Below, one piece after another: positions 31,601 to 39,959 of a stretch of DNA of 64,000 nt. The translations under genes and the position numbers were made by a program. The number at the start of each line of letters is the position of its first letter. Position 1 is the stretch's first letter. The notes beneath the pieces were generated by a model, which had not been told where the DNA came from, did no database searches, and saw nothing but the letters and a program-made list of their open reading frames with translations. Source of the stretch: Myxococcus qinghaiensis (GTDB taxonomy: Bacteria; Myxococcota; Myxococcia; Myxococcales; Myxococcaceae); contig NZ_JAKCFA010000006.1 of NCBI RefSeq assembly GCF_024198215.1, positions 310,001 to 374,000 on the forward strand. The letters are read 5' to 3'.

Positions 31601-34374
31601 TACCCCTCCGCCTCGTCGTAGTAGTACCCGTACTCCTCCTCCAGGCGGACGTACTCCACCTGCACCGACTTGGGTGACAGCGAGCTGGACGTGACGACCT
31701 TGCCATCCCAGTCCACCACCACGCCGCTCACCGTGAAGGGCTTGCCGGCCTTCACCTTCCCCACGCTGGCATGCAGGCCCACGTAGTAGCGCTCCGGGTG
31801 CACGGGCACGCTGGCCTCGTTCACCGTGGAGCGGCCGCTGCCGGACTCGAAGACGCTGACCAGCGCGCTCAGCTTCGCCGCGCCGCGCAGCCCGCCCATG
31901 GCCGCCTGCGCCGGGCAGTCGAGGACCGTCTGGCCCTTCGCATCCAGCACGCCCTTGGCCTGTCCCAGCGTGACGGGGCGCGGCTCCTTGCCGTCCTGAC
32001 GCCACAGGCCGTAGGTGAACTGGCCGTTCTCCTTCGGCTTGAAGTCCGACGGCAAGAGCCGGCAGTTGAGCTCCACCGGGCTTTCTTCCGCCGAGCCGCC
32101 GAAGAGATAGGCGGCCTCCACCGCGACGGGCAGCTCCACGCCCTGCACGTAGCCGGGGGCTTCGGTGGTCGCCGTCACCTTCATGCGCTCGGGGACGAAC
32201 TCCTCCACGCTGAACGCGTAGGAGGCCACCTCGCGGTCCGCGACCTTCAGCGTCACGCGGTAGCGGCCCGTGTCCTGGAACGCCTCGAACGGGAGGTCGA
32301 GCGCGACGAGCCCCGCCTCGTTGGCCTTCAGCGGCACCTTCTTCAGCTCGCGCTCGCGCGGGTCCACCACCACCAGCTCCACGGGCATGCCCGCGGGAGG
32401 CGCCAGGTCATCCTGGCCGCGCAGCACCGCGGCGACGTGCGCGGTGTCTCCCGGCCGGTACACGCCCCGGTCGGACCAGATGGAGGCGCGGTAGGCCTTC
32501 TCGGAGCGGTACGGCTCGCCCTGCACGTCCGAGTTGGCGATCTCCATCTTGAGCTCGCTGTACTTGAGGTACGTCAGCTCCTCGCCTTGACGGGCGATGA
32601 GCGCGAAGGGCTCGCTGTCGTCCGCGCCCGCGGCGGGCACCTTGAGCATGCAGCCCTCCGCGCCCTTGGTGACGCAGCGGTCCACGGCCTGGCCGCTCTT
32701 CTTCACGAGGGAGACTTCGACGCCGTTCACCGGCTCGGTGCTCTCGATGCCGAGCGCCCAGACCCACACCTCGCCCCGGTCCGTGGTGCCGGGCGCGGGG
32801 CCACCGCGCTTGGCCACGAGGCTCAGGTCCGTGAGGAGGATGCGCGAGGCGGCCTCCAGCTCATTGCGCTTCACCGAGACTTCCACGAGGCCGCGCGTCG
32901 TCGACGGCACCAGGGTGGCCACGTCCACGTAGGTGGTGGCCAGTGTGTCCTGCGGCGACTGGAGGGACAGCGTCTTCTTCAACACCACGTTGGACGTGCG
33001 CTCGTCGGCCACTTCGCGCTGGTCGTCGCTCATCCAGAAGACGAGGTTCTCCGGCGGCACGTTGCGGATGGTCAGCTCGACGCTGTCGAGGTTGAGGTGC
33101 TGCAGCGGCAGGTTGCGCCACGCGCTGCGCGGCAGGTAGCGCCCCGCCGAGGAGAACGAGAGCTGCGGCTGGCGGGCCGGAATGGAGACGCCTTCCTCGA
33201 AGTCGGACAGCAACGTGCCATTGCCCGTGGACGTCGCCCCCGCGTCGATGCGCAGCGAGTACGTGCCGCGCTTGAAGTCGCCGAAGATGCGGAAGCCTCG
33301 CCGCGAGGGCGCGACGGACACCTTCACCGGCGGCGTCAGGTGGATGGCGGCCTCGGCCGTGGCGTCGTCCAGAATGCAGCCGCGGTTGTTCGAGTCCCAG
33401 TAGTACTCGTCGTAGTCCTGGTTCTGGCGGGGGCTGGGCGGCGCGGCCATGTCCACGTCGCGGCAGCTCACCTCCAGGTAGTGCCCGGAGGCGCCGCTCT
33501 GGCGGGTGACGCCGGTGATGTCCATGCGCTTGCCACCGCGCAGGACGAAGGACGACTCCGCCGCGGGAGCGCGCGCCTTCGCGTCCGACGCCGAGACGAG
33601 CCCCGCCTTGAGGACGAAGCGCACGGCGGCCCCGCCCTTGAGGCCCGGGTGACCGAGCTGCGCGGTGACGACGTCACGCTTGCCGGGCACGTTGCGCCAC
33701 TTCACGTCGCTGATGGCCTGTCCGCCCACGTCGAAGGCGCTGCGCGAGCGCAGGGCGCCCGTGTCCACCGGACCGGAGAACGCGATGTCCACCTCGACGC
33801 GGTTCTTGAGCAGGTCGGCCTGCTTGGGCTCCACGCGGAGGAAGCGGAACGACGGCGTCGTGAAGCGGTGGGTCCAGGCACCCTCGGAGGTCGGCTTCAC
33901 CACGCCCGCCTCCGTCTCCACGGACTCCACCGTCACGGTGTACTCGGTCTCGAAGGCGAAGCCGGCACCGGAGGCGTTGAACGTGAGCGTGGACGGTCCG
34001 CTCCACTGCAGGTTGCCGGCGACGCGGGGCGCGATGTTGATGACGGTGCCCGGCTTCACCTCGTGGTCGGGCGGGCGCAGGGAGCGGGCCAGCTCGATGA
34101 CGACGCTCTGGGGCAGCACGGTGTCGGAGCCGGGCGCGCTGATGATGGGCGTCACGGCCTCCGGCTTGACGGGCACCGGCGGCGTGGCGGACGCGCTGCC
34201 CGCGACAGGCTTCGTCGTGGTTGGAGCCTCGGTGGTGACGGGGGGAGGTGGGGTGGCGGGCTCCTTCTCCTTCTGACAGCCCGCGAGCGAGGTGCCCACC
34301 AGCAGCACGGCGAAGAGCCAGCCCGCGCGTGTCGCGCGGTGCGGCGTGGTCAGGACTGCGGACTGCGAACCCAT
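28630..34374 (-). CDS. Bacterial alpha-2-macroglobulin lipoprotein (YfhM type)
   Basis: This 1914-residue periplasmic lipoprotein has a signal ending LVGTSLAGCQKEKE with a lipobox LAGC, then a Pro/Thr-rich linker. A long series of MG (Ig-like) domains follows, with an ANATO-free bait region. The thioester motif CIEQ at 1430-1433 (in YPYGCIEQTTSS) matches the CLEQ thioester of E. coli ECAM. The TED helical domain follows (about 1400-1700), then C-terminal MG domains ending in FTLPTAEAEAMYDPRIWARE. Proteases that cut the bait region are trapped covalently, protecting the periplasm. Length is above the usual 1534-1650. It is encoded upstream of pbpC with a one-base gap, which supports joint function in envelope defence and repair. 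Confidence 0.96.
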   Translation of the reverse strand: MGSQSAVLTTPHRATRAGWLFAVLLVGTSLAGCQKEKEPATPPPPVTTEAPTTTKPVAGSASATPPVPVKPEAVTPIISAPGSDTVLPQSVVIELARSLRPPDHEVKPGTVINIAPRVAGNLQWSGPSTLTFNASGAGFAFETEYTVTVESVETEAGVVKPTSEGAWTHRFTTPSFRFLRVEPKQADLLKNRVEVDIAFSGPVDTGALRSRSAFDVGGQAISDVKWRNVPGKRDVVTAQLGHPGLKGGAAVRFVLKAGLVSASDAKARAPAAESSFVLRGGKRMDITGVTRQSGASGHYLEVSCRDVDMAAPPSPRQNQDYDEYYWDSNNRGCILDDATAEAAIHLTPPVKVSVAPSRRGFRIFGDFKRGTYSLRIDAGATSTGNGTLLSDFEEGVSIPARQPQLSFSSAGRYLPRSAWRNLPLQHLNLDSVELTIRNVPPENLVFWMSDDQREVADERTSNVVLKKTLSLQSPQDTLATTYVDVATLVPSTTRGLVEVSVKRNELEAASRILLTDLSLVAKRGGPAPGTTDRGEVWVWALGIESTEPVNGVEVSLVKKSGQAVDRCVTKGAEGCMLKVPAAGADDSEPFALIARQGEELTYLKYSELKMEIANSDVQGEPYRSEKAYRASIWSDRGVYRPGDTAHVAAVLRGQDDLAPPAGMPVELVVVDPRERELKKVPLKANEAGLVALDLPFEAFQDTGRYRVTLKVADREVASYAFSVEEFVPERMKVTATTEAPGYVQGVELPVAVEAAYLFGGSAEESPVELNCRLLPSDFKPKENGQFTYGLWRQDGKEPRPVTLGQAKGVLDAKGQTVLDCPAQAAMGGLRGAAKLSALVSVFESGSGRSTVNEASVPVHPERYYVGLHASVGKVKAGKPFTVSGVVVDWDGKVVTSSSLSPKSVQVEYVRLEEEYGYYYDEAEGYDRYQRYLRPIREGTATAKVADGRFSLNVTPGGDAAGYLVRVRSGNAQTDLELEGEGRYYWWGEGSRVDQTPRPLKPTSLDVAAPAQARVGQAITVKVKAPYKGRMLFTAETDRVLATEWKAVEPGEVTWTFTPKQFAPNVYVSTFLVKDPHLESREAFMPDRAFGVANITLEPVDFTQSVTLNVPKEVRSNDTLNVELDLGALEGPTFATVAVVDEGILSLTRFQSPDPLKQIFTKRALGVGTYETIGWTLLVPPGGNSRSTGGDAEGDASGRVQPVKPVALWSGVVLVPANGKLRLPFQIPQYRGAVRVMVVTAGPKRLGRASAQVLVRDPLVLQTTLPRFLTQNDEIQVPVFITNLSGKAQDVKVTLGAESLPVPGLTMPAAASSPLQLLGKSEGRARLEDGKSTTFVFQARAVQAVGAARLSVVVEGGGYTSKETLDVPLSPAGPRERRVQRIELAQGVTDVSQYLQGWVPTTERSTLWVTANPYAQSLQHLSYLVRYPYGCIEQTTSSTRPLLFVSELVDNVDPSLTREGSVGDMVLAGINRVMSMQTSSGGFSYWPGATEPVDWGTAYATHMLLDAQKLKYPVSQDRLNDAMTWMGNRMSAYEGQAAVRLDGQVDSEEAYMHYVLSLAGKGRKARMLKLVEALAEKSKKGALNGQAREVDYMLKAGLYLAGDRRYEKELRTPDLSPVTDERHNNWSFYSDRRRRGFMLSTYQDLFGNSADGEPLAAMVAQSLQTHSSNWYTTQELVWGITGLGKRLQGAASQFTAPVLTVEGKEVATPKAKDARGSDRTWSLARASERKQLQLDVKSKDSGKLYLVLSSEGVRTDGQPRTGGEGLQLTRTYRKQDGSELNLKSSPLALAELVYVELELKNTTGERVQNIALVDRLPAGWEIENARLGRGGSVDWVAADALWTPDYVNIRDDRMEVFGALGAGEAKKIVYAVRAVTAGAFTLPTAEAEAMYDPRIWAREAGGTVQVSGPWKDSLL

Positions 34375-34636
34375 GGTTCCTCCGGAGGTACCAGCTGTTC
34401 TTCACGTGACGTGCCGACGTCGTGCACGCCTGGAATCGAGGGGGGGTGCGGTCGAATGCCCACGGCCGGAACGCGACCCCCACGCGTCCCCGAGCCCACA
34501 TGGTGTACCCGGAGCCACACTCCCGGTGGCCTCCGCGCCCTCACCTGGCGGTCGATGCCGCCACGCTATAGGAGGGGCCCGAGCCCAGGTCAACGACCCA
34601 GGCCCTGGCCCTGGAAGACGCTAAGGTGCCCCGCGC

Positions 34637-35353
34637 ATGGTGCTGCCCGTCCGTTTCGTCCTGATGCGTCCGCGCAACGCGGAGAACCTGGGTGCCGCGG
34701 CTCGGGCGCTGAAGAACTGTGGCCTCTCGGATTGGGTGTGGGTGACGCCCGAAGTGGAGGATTTGACGCCCGCGCGCCGGCTGGCGGTCCATGCCGAAGA
34801 CGTTCTTGAAGGGGCCCGCCGCGCCGACACGCTGGAGGAGGCCATCGCCGACTGTGTCTGGGTGGTGGGAACCAGCTCGCGCAAGGTGGAGGGCAAGCGA
34901 CGGCTGCCGCCGCGCGCGGTGGGCGAGGAGCTGGTGTCGCGCGCGACGCAGGGCACGGTGGCGCTCGTCTTCGGAGATGAGCGCAGCGGGCTCACCAACG
35001 CGGAGGTGGAGCGGTGCCATGACTTGTCCGCCGTGCCCACCGCGCCGGAGCAGCCGTCCATCAACCTGGCGCAGGCCGTGCTGCTGTATGCCTACGAGGT
35101 CCGCGTGGCCACGTTGGCGGAGCATGCGCCACCGCCGGGTCCGCTGCCCGTTGCGGCCACGGACACGGAGCTGGCGCGGGTGGAGTCGACGTTGGGGGGC
35201 GTGCTCAGCTCGGGTGGGTTCCTCATCGACGAGCAGCCGGGGCGCACGGCCTTGAGGGACTTGTTCGCGCCCCTGCGCCGCTCACGGCTCACGCGCAATG
35301 AGGCAAGGCTGTGGCTGGCCGCGCTGCACACGCTGCGCAAGCATCGCCCCTAG
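34637..35353 (+). CDS. trmJ: TrmJ-like tRNA/rRNA 2'-O-methyltransferase (SPOUT)
   Basis: This 238-residue SPOUT-class RNA methyltransferase uses S-adenosylmethionine through a deep trefoil knot. It starts with FVLMRPRNAENLGAAARALK (catalytic Arg and Asn in PRNAENLG). It has VALVFGDERSGLTNAEVERC, the FGxExxGL motif, and SINLAQAVLLYAYEV, the SxNLxQAV motif; these are the three SpoU/TrmJ family boxes. The C-terminal 70 residues (LSSGGFLIDEQPGRTALRDL onward) resemble the TrmJ-specific extension, which suggests modification of position 32 of tRNA. Another SpoU substrate cannot be excluded. The last four bases overlap the 3' end of the leftward gene. Confidence 0.9.
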   Translation: MVLPVRFVLMRPRNAENLGAAARALKNCGLSDWVWVTPEVEDLTPARRLAVHAEDVLEGARRADTLEEAIADCVWVVGTSSRKVEGKRRLPPRAVGEELVSRATQGTVALVFGDERSGLTNAEVERCHDLSAVPTAPEQPSINLAQAVLLYAYEVRVATLAEHAPPPGPLPVAATDTELARVESTLGGVLSSGGFLIDEQPGRTALRDLFAPLRRSRLTRNEARLWLAALHTLRKHRP

Positions 35354-35589
35354 AGGGAGCGGGCGGAGCGACGGGGGCGTGACGACGACGAGGGCGGGCC
35401 TCGGTGCTTGCGCGACAGGCGCACCGCGACCCACGCGAAGACGGCTGCGGCGATGACGAGCAGGGCCACCCAGTACCAGTAGCTGGGGCCGCTGGATTCC
35501 GCGGGTGAGAGGGACATGTCCTGAGGCACCTGTGCCAGCGCCATGAGCGGGACCAGCAACGCGAGCAATGGGGTCAGGAGAAAGGGCAT
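35350..35589 (-). CDS. Small membrane protein with signal peptide and one C-terminal helix
   Basis: This 79-residue protein starts MPFLLTPLLALLVPLMALAQ, a signal peptide, followed by about 18 polar residues. One transmembrane helix (SYWYWVALLVIAAAVFAWVA, about 38-57) and a basic Ser/Arg tail (RKHRGPPSSSSRPRRSARSL) follow. The topology predicts a short periplasmic segment and a basic cytoplasmic tail. The ATG at 35587-35589 is supported by the signal peptide. It overlaps the trmJ stop convergently by four bases. Function unknown. Confidence 0.6.
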   Translation of the reverse strand: MPFLLTPLLALLVPLMALAQVPQDMSLSPAESSGPSYWYWVALLVIAAAVFAWVAVRLSRKHRGPPSSSSRPRRSARSL

Positions 35590-35701
35590 GAGTGTCCTCG
35601 TCAGGAGAACCTCTCCATCGCGCTCGGTGACCACAAGCGCTCGCGCCCGCTGTCCCTCCAAGAGGAATTCCCAACGCTCGGGTGCTCGCTCCCCGAGCGG
35701 C

Positions 35702-36694
35702 TCACTTCGTGGGCTTGGGGCCGGTCAGCCGTGAGAGGAGCTTCGGGTCGTCCGGGAGGAGCCCGGCCGCGGGCAGCCGGAGGACGAGCTCCCGCCAGCG
35801 AGGGTCGGCGGCGTACGTGCGCTGGAGCAGCGGGAGGGCGGCGTCCACGCGGCCCACGCCGACGAGGGAGATGGCGTGCCAGAAGACCATCTCCATGTTG
35901 CCGGGCGCGAGCTTCTCCGCCGAGGAGTAGGCGGCGAGCGCGGCGTCGGTGTCCTTGCGCTCCAGGGCGAGGTCTCCCTCGTTCATGAAGTTGTAGGCGC
36001 GCTGGAGGGTGACGAGGCGACGCAGCTCCTTGAGGGGCTCCGGGTGGTCCTCGACGCGCAGGTCGAAGCGGCGGTCCATCCAGGGGCGGCCGGTGGACTT
36101 CGCGGAGACGACGATGAGGGCGGCGGACTGCTTGCCCCGGATGTCGCCGCCCTGGCCTTCCGCGGCTTCGAGCGCGGTGAGCATGCGCTCGGCGAGGTCG
36201 CCCCTGGCTTCGCGATAGGCCTGGGACATGGCGGGCCAGACGGTGGCCTTGTCCATCATGTTGGCCTGGACGGAGAAGCCCTCGCCGACGACGTGGCCGG
36301 CGGCGGCGATGCAGCTCTTGCCGGTGTGCGCGGAGACGCGGCCTTGCGCGTCCACCATGGCGACCTGTCGCACGCTGTTGGCGGAGTCGGCGGCGAGCAG
36401 GCCGTTGAGGGCATCGGGTGCGCTGCGTCCCGCGCGCATGAGTTCGAGGCCCAGGCGGCCGTAGGACGGGTCGACGAAGGACTGGGTGGCCACGGCGCCG
36501 ACACCGGCCTCGGCCCAGGGCACGGCGGAGCCCACGGAGAACCAGTGGGACTGGACGGCCACGCCCAGGTCTCCCGTCACGGGGTCCCTGGCGACGATGG
36601 AGTACGTGTGGACGGGACGGCGCGGGGTGGCGGGAGGCTCGGCTGCCACGGCGGTGAGCGAGAGGAGGGCGAGGCAGACGGCGAGTCGGGACAT
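35702..36694 (-). CDS. DUF1028 Ntn-hydrolase-like secreted protein
   Basis: This 330-residue protein has a signal peptide (MSRLAVCLALLSLTAVAAEP) and then a DUF1028 domain at about 25-235. The family sequence is clear: TYSIVARDPVTGDLGVAVQS, PWAEAGVGAVATQSFVDPSY, VSAHTGKSCIAAAGHVVGEG and SVQANMM. DUF1028 folds like Ntn hydrolases, and activity is predicted but rarely proven. About 240-330 is a helical extension with TPR character (AYNFMNEGDLALERKDTDAA, LAAYSSAEKLAPGNMEMVFW), not part of the basic family. The ATG at 36692-36694 opens the signal peptide. Confidence 0.88.
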   Translation of the reverse strand: MSRLAVCLALLSLTAVAAEPPATPRRPVHTYSIVARDPVTGDLGVAVQSHWFSVGSAVPWAEAGVGAVATQSFVDPSYGRLGLELMRAGRSAPDALNGLLAADSANSVRQVAMVDAQGRVSAHTGKSCIAAAGHVVGEGFSVQANMMDKATVWPAMSQAYREARGDLAERMLTALEAAEGQGGDIRGKQSAALIVVSAKSTGRPWMDRRFDLRVEDHPEPLKELRRLVTLQRAYNFMNEGDLALERKDTDAALAAYSSAEKLAPGNMEMVFWHAISLVGVGRVDAALPLLQRTYAADPRWRELVLRLPAAGLLPDDPKLLSRLTGPKPTK

Positions 36695-36821
36695 GGCGGC
36701 TCCAGCGGGCGAGGAGGCGCAGGGTGGGCGAGCGGGCAGGCGACCGCAAGGCCCGGCGCGGCACGCCCGGGGGACGGCCCTACCTTTCGGGAGGAGTCCT
36801 GAACCCGCGAGAGGGGGACGC

Positions 36822-37046
36822 ATGGATCACATGCCTTACGAGTCGATGGTGGTGGGCGACGACGAGCCGGGGCGTGGGGGTGGCCAGCCCAGGAAGGACG
36901 AGCGCGAGAAGGAGGACCCAGGCCGCACGCCGAAGAAGGCGGAGGGTGGTGACCAGGAGGAAGAGCGCCGGATGCCGCAGGATGAACCGGGCAAGACTCC
37001 GGGCGTGTCCGAGGGCGAGGACCCGGACAAGATCCGTCGCGAGTAG
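36822..37046 (+). CDS. Small highly charged disordered protein
   Basis: This 74-residue protein contains almost only D, E, K, R, G, P and Q after MDHMPYESMVV. It is strongly hydrophilic with repeated PGR/PGK and EGED stretches and cannot fold as a globule. A GAGGGGG ribosome site precedes the ATG at 36822. The composition resembles small stress-linked disordered proteins, but I do not recognise a family. It lies alone between divergent and convergent neighbours. Confidence 0.5.
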   Translation: MDHMPYESMVVGDDEPGRGGGQPRKDEREKEDPGRTPKKAEGGDQEEERRMPQDEPGKTPGVSEGEDPDKIRRE

Positions 37047-37156
37047 CCTTTCCGACCGACATGGCGGACTGGCTGCGTCAGCTCCAGGTCATCGGAGTGT
37101 TCGCCGCGGGCCAGGCGAGGTTCGCGAACCCGCACCTGGCGCCGCGACCGTAGCGA

Positions 37157-37741
37157 CTACTTCTTCTTCGCCACGCTCAGCGGGACGGAGACCTGGGTGT
37201 TCTCCCAGGCGAAGTTGAGTGCGGGGGCCTTCTCATCGAGGGTGATGGTGAGGGCCTCGTAGGTGTCCGGGGACTTCTTCGCGGGCACGTCCACGCGCAG
37301 CACGTCCTTCGACTTGTCGTACTTGTACGCGCCCCACTGGCCCACGTCCTTGTTGACGATGAGGGTCCACTTGTCGGCCTGGGGAATGGCGAAGAGCGCG
37401 TAGGTGCCGGCCGCGAGCTTCTTGCCGGCGAGCTCGATGTCACCCGTGGTGGTCAGCTCCGTGGCCTGGTTCGCGCCCAGGCGCCACACCTCGCCGTAGG
37501 GGACGAGCTTGCCGAAGACCTGGCGCTTCTCGCCCGTCTTGGGGTCCTGGATGCGAGGCGAGTTGTACGTCACCTTCACGTAGGTGTTGTCGTCCAACTT
37601 CTTCGCCGTCATGGCGAGCGGGCTGACGGGAGCCTTCTCGGGAGGAATCGACTTCTGGGCAGCCGCGGGCGTGGCCGCGAGGAGGAAGAGCGCGGCGAGG
37701 GCGGGGATGCTCAGGTGCCAGGTGAATCGACGGTTCGTCAT
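37157..37741 (-). CDS. DUF2911 secreted protein
   Basis: This 194-residue protein has a signal peptide (ending LLAATPAAAQK at about 29) and a single DUF2911 domain. The family core is visible as VKVTYNSPRIQDPKTGEKRQ, VFGKLVPYGEVWRLGANQAT, ELTTTGDIELAGKKLAAGTY and ALFAIPQADKWTLIVNKD. The fold is a beta sandwich exported to the periplasm or beyond; its function is unknown, although the family is common in Bacteroidetes and myxobacteria. It is probably monocistronic, with 169 bases upstream to the next gene's end. Confidence 0.9.
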   Translation of the reverse strand: MTNRRFTWHLSIPALAALFLLAATPAAAQKSIPPEKAPVSPLAMTAKKLDDNTYVKVTYNSPRIQDPKTGEKRQVFGKLVPYGEVWRLGANQATELTTTGDIELAGKKLAAGTYALFAIPQADKWTLIVNKDVGQWGAYKYDKSKDVLRVDVPAKKSPDTYEALTITLDEKAPALNFAWENTQVSVPLSVAKKK

Positions 37742-37910
37742 AGAAGCGTCCTTTGCGTGTGAGTGGGCCCGGAGGAAACAGGACCCGGCGCCACCCTAGC
37801 CGCAATGCCGGGCAGCGAGGGCGAAGGCGATGGCCCCGCGTCTTTGAGTCCACTGTCGGATGGAAGGAGCCGTGCCGCGCTGGTGGGCGCGAGTCCACCC
37901 GAGCCCGCCG

Positions 37911-38915
37911 TCACACCCCTGAGCGATGAACCGCGTCGCGAATCGCTCCGCGCAGCGCCGCTCCCGACGTGAAGAGCGCGGAGATGTGCCCCGCGTCCAG
38001 GATGCGCAGCTCGCTTCCCACCCAGTGGGCATGAAGCGCCCGCGCCTCGGACATCGGGACGAACGCATCCCTCGCGCACGCGACAATGACGGCGGCGCTC
38101 GGCTTCGCGGGCGGCGGCAGGAGACACGCGTTCGCCGCGTCCAGAATCGTCGCCAGCCGGAGCCGCGCCTCTGCTTCATCCGGCGAGCCTCCTAGCTTCT
38201 TGAAGTCGATGGAGCGCCCATGCACGCCCTTCGTGAACACGGGCGCGGGCGAGGCTCCCGCCGCGAGCGCCGCGACTCCCACGGGCTCCGGCATCGTGGC
38301 CGCCGCGAGCGCCGCCATGTAGCCCCCCATGCTGTACCCCGCCACCGCGACGCGCTCGTACCCTTCCCGCCTCGCATGCGCCACGAGCGCCCGCGCCTCC
38401 TCGATGCTCGCGATGTTCATGTTCAACTGCTCGCTCACCGTGCGGATGTGTGGCCCCTTCTGCCCCGTCGCCCGGCGCGTCCCGTAGAAGGGATTCTCCA
38501 GGAAGTAGAGGTCCACCCCCTCGTCGACCAGCGCAGAGAAGAGCCACGTCCTCAGCCGGTACCCCTCGTCTCGCGACGAGGCCAGCACCACGCACGCATC
38601 GCGTCCACGGCCTCGCTTGGAGGAGTACCACCGCACCCTTCCGCGACGGACCTCCGGAGGCAGCGCCGCCCAGGGCGAATCGAACGTGCCATCCCGGAAG
38701 CACCGCCGCCCTCGCGCCTGCTCCGCCTCCCAGCTCATCGCGAGCGGGCCAGGCCGGGCGCAGAGCCGGTCCGACAACCCCGGCCCCGTGAATGCCTGCT
38801 CGTCCCCCCAGCCGTCACAGAACAGCGAGTGACTCGCCAGCGAGGCGACGAACCCATCCAGGGGATGCATCCGGATTTCATCCCGGACAGGCGGTGTTCC
38901 AACACGCGAGGTCAT
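37911..38915 (-). CDS. Alpha/beta hydrolase of the ABHD18 (DUF2048) type
   Basis: This 334-residue soluble protein has a hydrolase fold in its second half: nucleophile elbow GYSMGG (in VAVAGYSMGGYMAALAAATM), a strand with VIVACARDAFVP holding the probable acid Asp, and ILDAGHISAL with the catalytic His. The N-terminal part (SPWAALPPEVRRGRVRWYSS, then VDLYFLENPFYGTRR) resembles the ABHD18/DUF2048 group, whose substrates are not firmly known. The start at 38913-38915 is favoured because residues further upstream are Arg/Pro-rich and overlap the opposite gene's leader. No signal peptide. Confidence 0.85.
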   Translation of the reverse strand: MTSRVGTPPVRDEIRMHPLDGFVASLASHSLFCDGWGDEQAFTGPGLSDRLCARPGPLAMSWEAEQARGRRCFRDGTFDSPWAALPPEVRRGRVRWYSSKRGRGRDACVVLASSRDEGYRLRTWLFSALVDEGVDLYFLENPFYGTRRATGQKGPHIRTVSEQLNMNIASIEEARALVAHARREGYERVAVAGYSMGGYMAALAAATMPEPVGVAALAAGASPAPVFTKGVHGRSIDFKKLGGSPDEAEARLRLATILDAANACLLPPPAKPSAAVIVACARDAFVPMSEARALHAHWVGSELRILDAGHISALFTSGAALRGAIRDAVHRSGV

Positions 38916-39064
38916 GCCCGCGACTCTACGACGACCGTCCCCGGACGGCGGCGGCGAGATGCACCACGTCGGGGAACTGGTGATGATATGACGCCGCCCT
39001 CGCGGCGGGTCCACGACACCCGATGTTCCCGACCCGCCCCGCGTCACCTGCCCCCTGGAAGCCC

Positions 39065-39871
39065 ATGCCTCGCAAGTACGACAAGCCCAAGCCCCCGCAG
39101 CAACACCAGCGCTGGGAGGGCAAGGAGAAGCCGGACTGGCTGTCGCGCGCGCTCGCCCGAGCAGGCGTGTTCCCCCAGAAGGAAGCCGACGACGCCATAC
39201 GCGCCGGCCGCGTCACCATCAACAGCCGCGTCGCGCTCATGCCCCTCGCGCCCGTGCCCCCCGGCTCCGTCGTGCGCGTGGACGGCAAGGTCATCCCGCT
39301 GTCGGCCCCCGCCACGCGCGTGCTCGCCTTCCACAAGCCCGCGGGCGTGCTGTCCTCCACGGTGTCCCAGCATCGCACCGGCACCGTCTTCGAGGTGCTC
39401 CTGCGCCAGCTCCCCCCCGACCTGGCCGGCTACACGTGGCACGCCGTGGGCCGCCTCGACGTGGACTCCACGGGCCTCCTGCTCTTCAGCAATGACGACA
39501 AGTTCGTCGCCCACGCCACCTCCCCGGACACGCAGCTGCCCAAGCGCTACGTGGCCACCGTCTTCAGCACCCCCGACGAGGCGCGCGTGGAGCCCCTCCG
39601 CCAGGGAATGACGCTCGACGACGGCCCCGCCCGTCCCGCCATCGTGCGCATCCGCGACGAGCACACCGTGGAGGTCACCCTCACCGAGGGACGCCACCAT
39701 CAGGTGAAGAGGATGCTCGGCGCCGTGGGCCTCCCCGTGCGCGCCCTCCACCGGGAGGCCGTGGGCGGCATCGACGTGCTCGACATCCCCGAGGGGACCT
39801 TCCGCCTCCTCAGCGACCAGGAAATCCAAGAGGGCCTGCGCTACTCGGGCCGGCCCCCACCGAGCGAGTGA
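39065..39871 (+). CDS. 16S/23S rRNA pseudouridine synthase, RsuA/RluB family
   Basis: This 268-residue enzyme has an N-terminal S4 RNA-binding domain (about 25-75; LSRALARAGVFPQKEADDAI then RAGRVTINS). The catalytic domain has AVGRLDVDSTGLLLFSNDD, where the Asp of GRLD is the nucleophile, LPKRYVATV, and GRHHQVKRMLGAVGLPVRAL, the RsuA/RluB/RluE motif. The family isomerises one uridine in ribosomal RNA. RluB versus RsuA cannot be decided by eye. The ATG at 39065 is chosen over one 14 codons earlier because the basic tail begins here. Confidence 0.92.
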   Translation: MPRKYDKPKPPQQHQRWEGKEKPDWLSRALARAGVFPQKEADDAIRAGRVTINSRVALMPLAPVPPGSVVRVDGKVIPLSAPATRVLAFHKPAGVLSSTVSQHRTGTVFEVLLRQLPPDLAGYTWHAVGRLDVDSTGLLLFSNDDKFVAHATSPDTQLPKRYVATVFSTPDEARVEPLRQGMTLDDGPARPAIVRIRDEHTVEVTLTEGRHHQVKRMLGAVGLPVRALHREAVGGIDVLDIPEGTFRLLSDQEIQEGLRYSGRPPPSE

Positions 39872-39959
39872 CGTCGTCGCGCCAAGGCGCCGGCTGACGC
39901 ACCCCGCGCGACACCGGCTTTGCTCGCGGTGAGTCCACGCTCCGGGCAGAATCCGGCGC

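Noticed and set aside
28630..34374. Long open frames antisense to the macroglobulin gene
   Set aside because: Typical of 70 percent GC genes with G/C third positions; their translations are His/Arg/Leu low complexity with no domain.
37061..37153. 30-codon open frame between the charged small protein and the DUF2911 gene
   Set aside because: No ribosome-binding site, no promoter and no recognisable sequence; too short to support.
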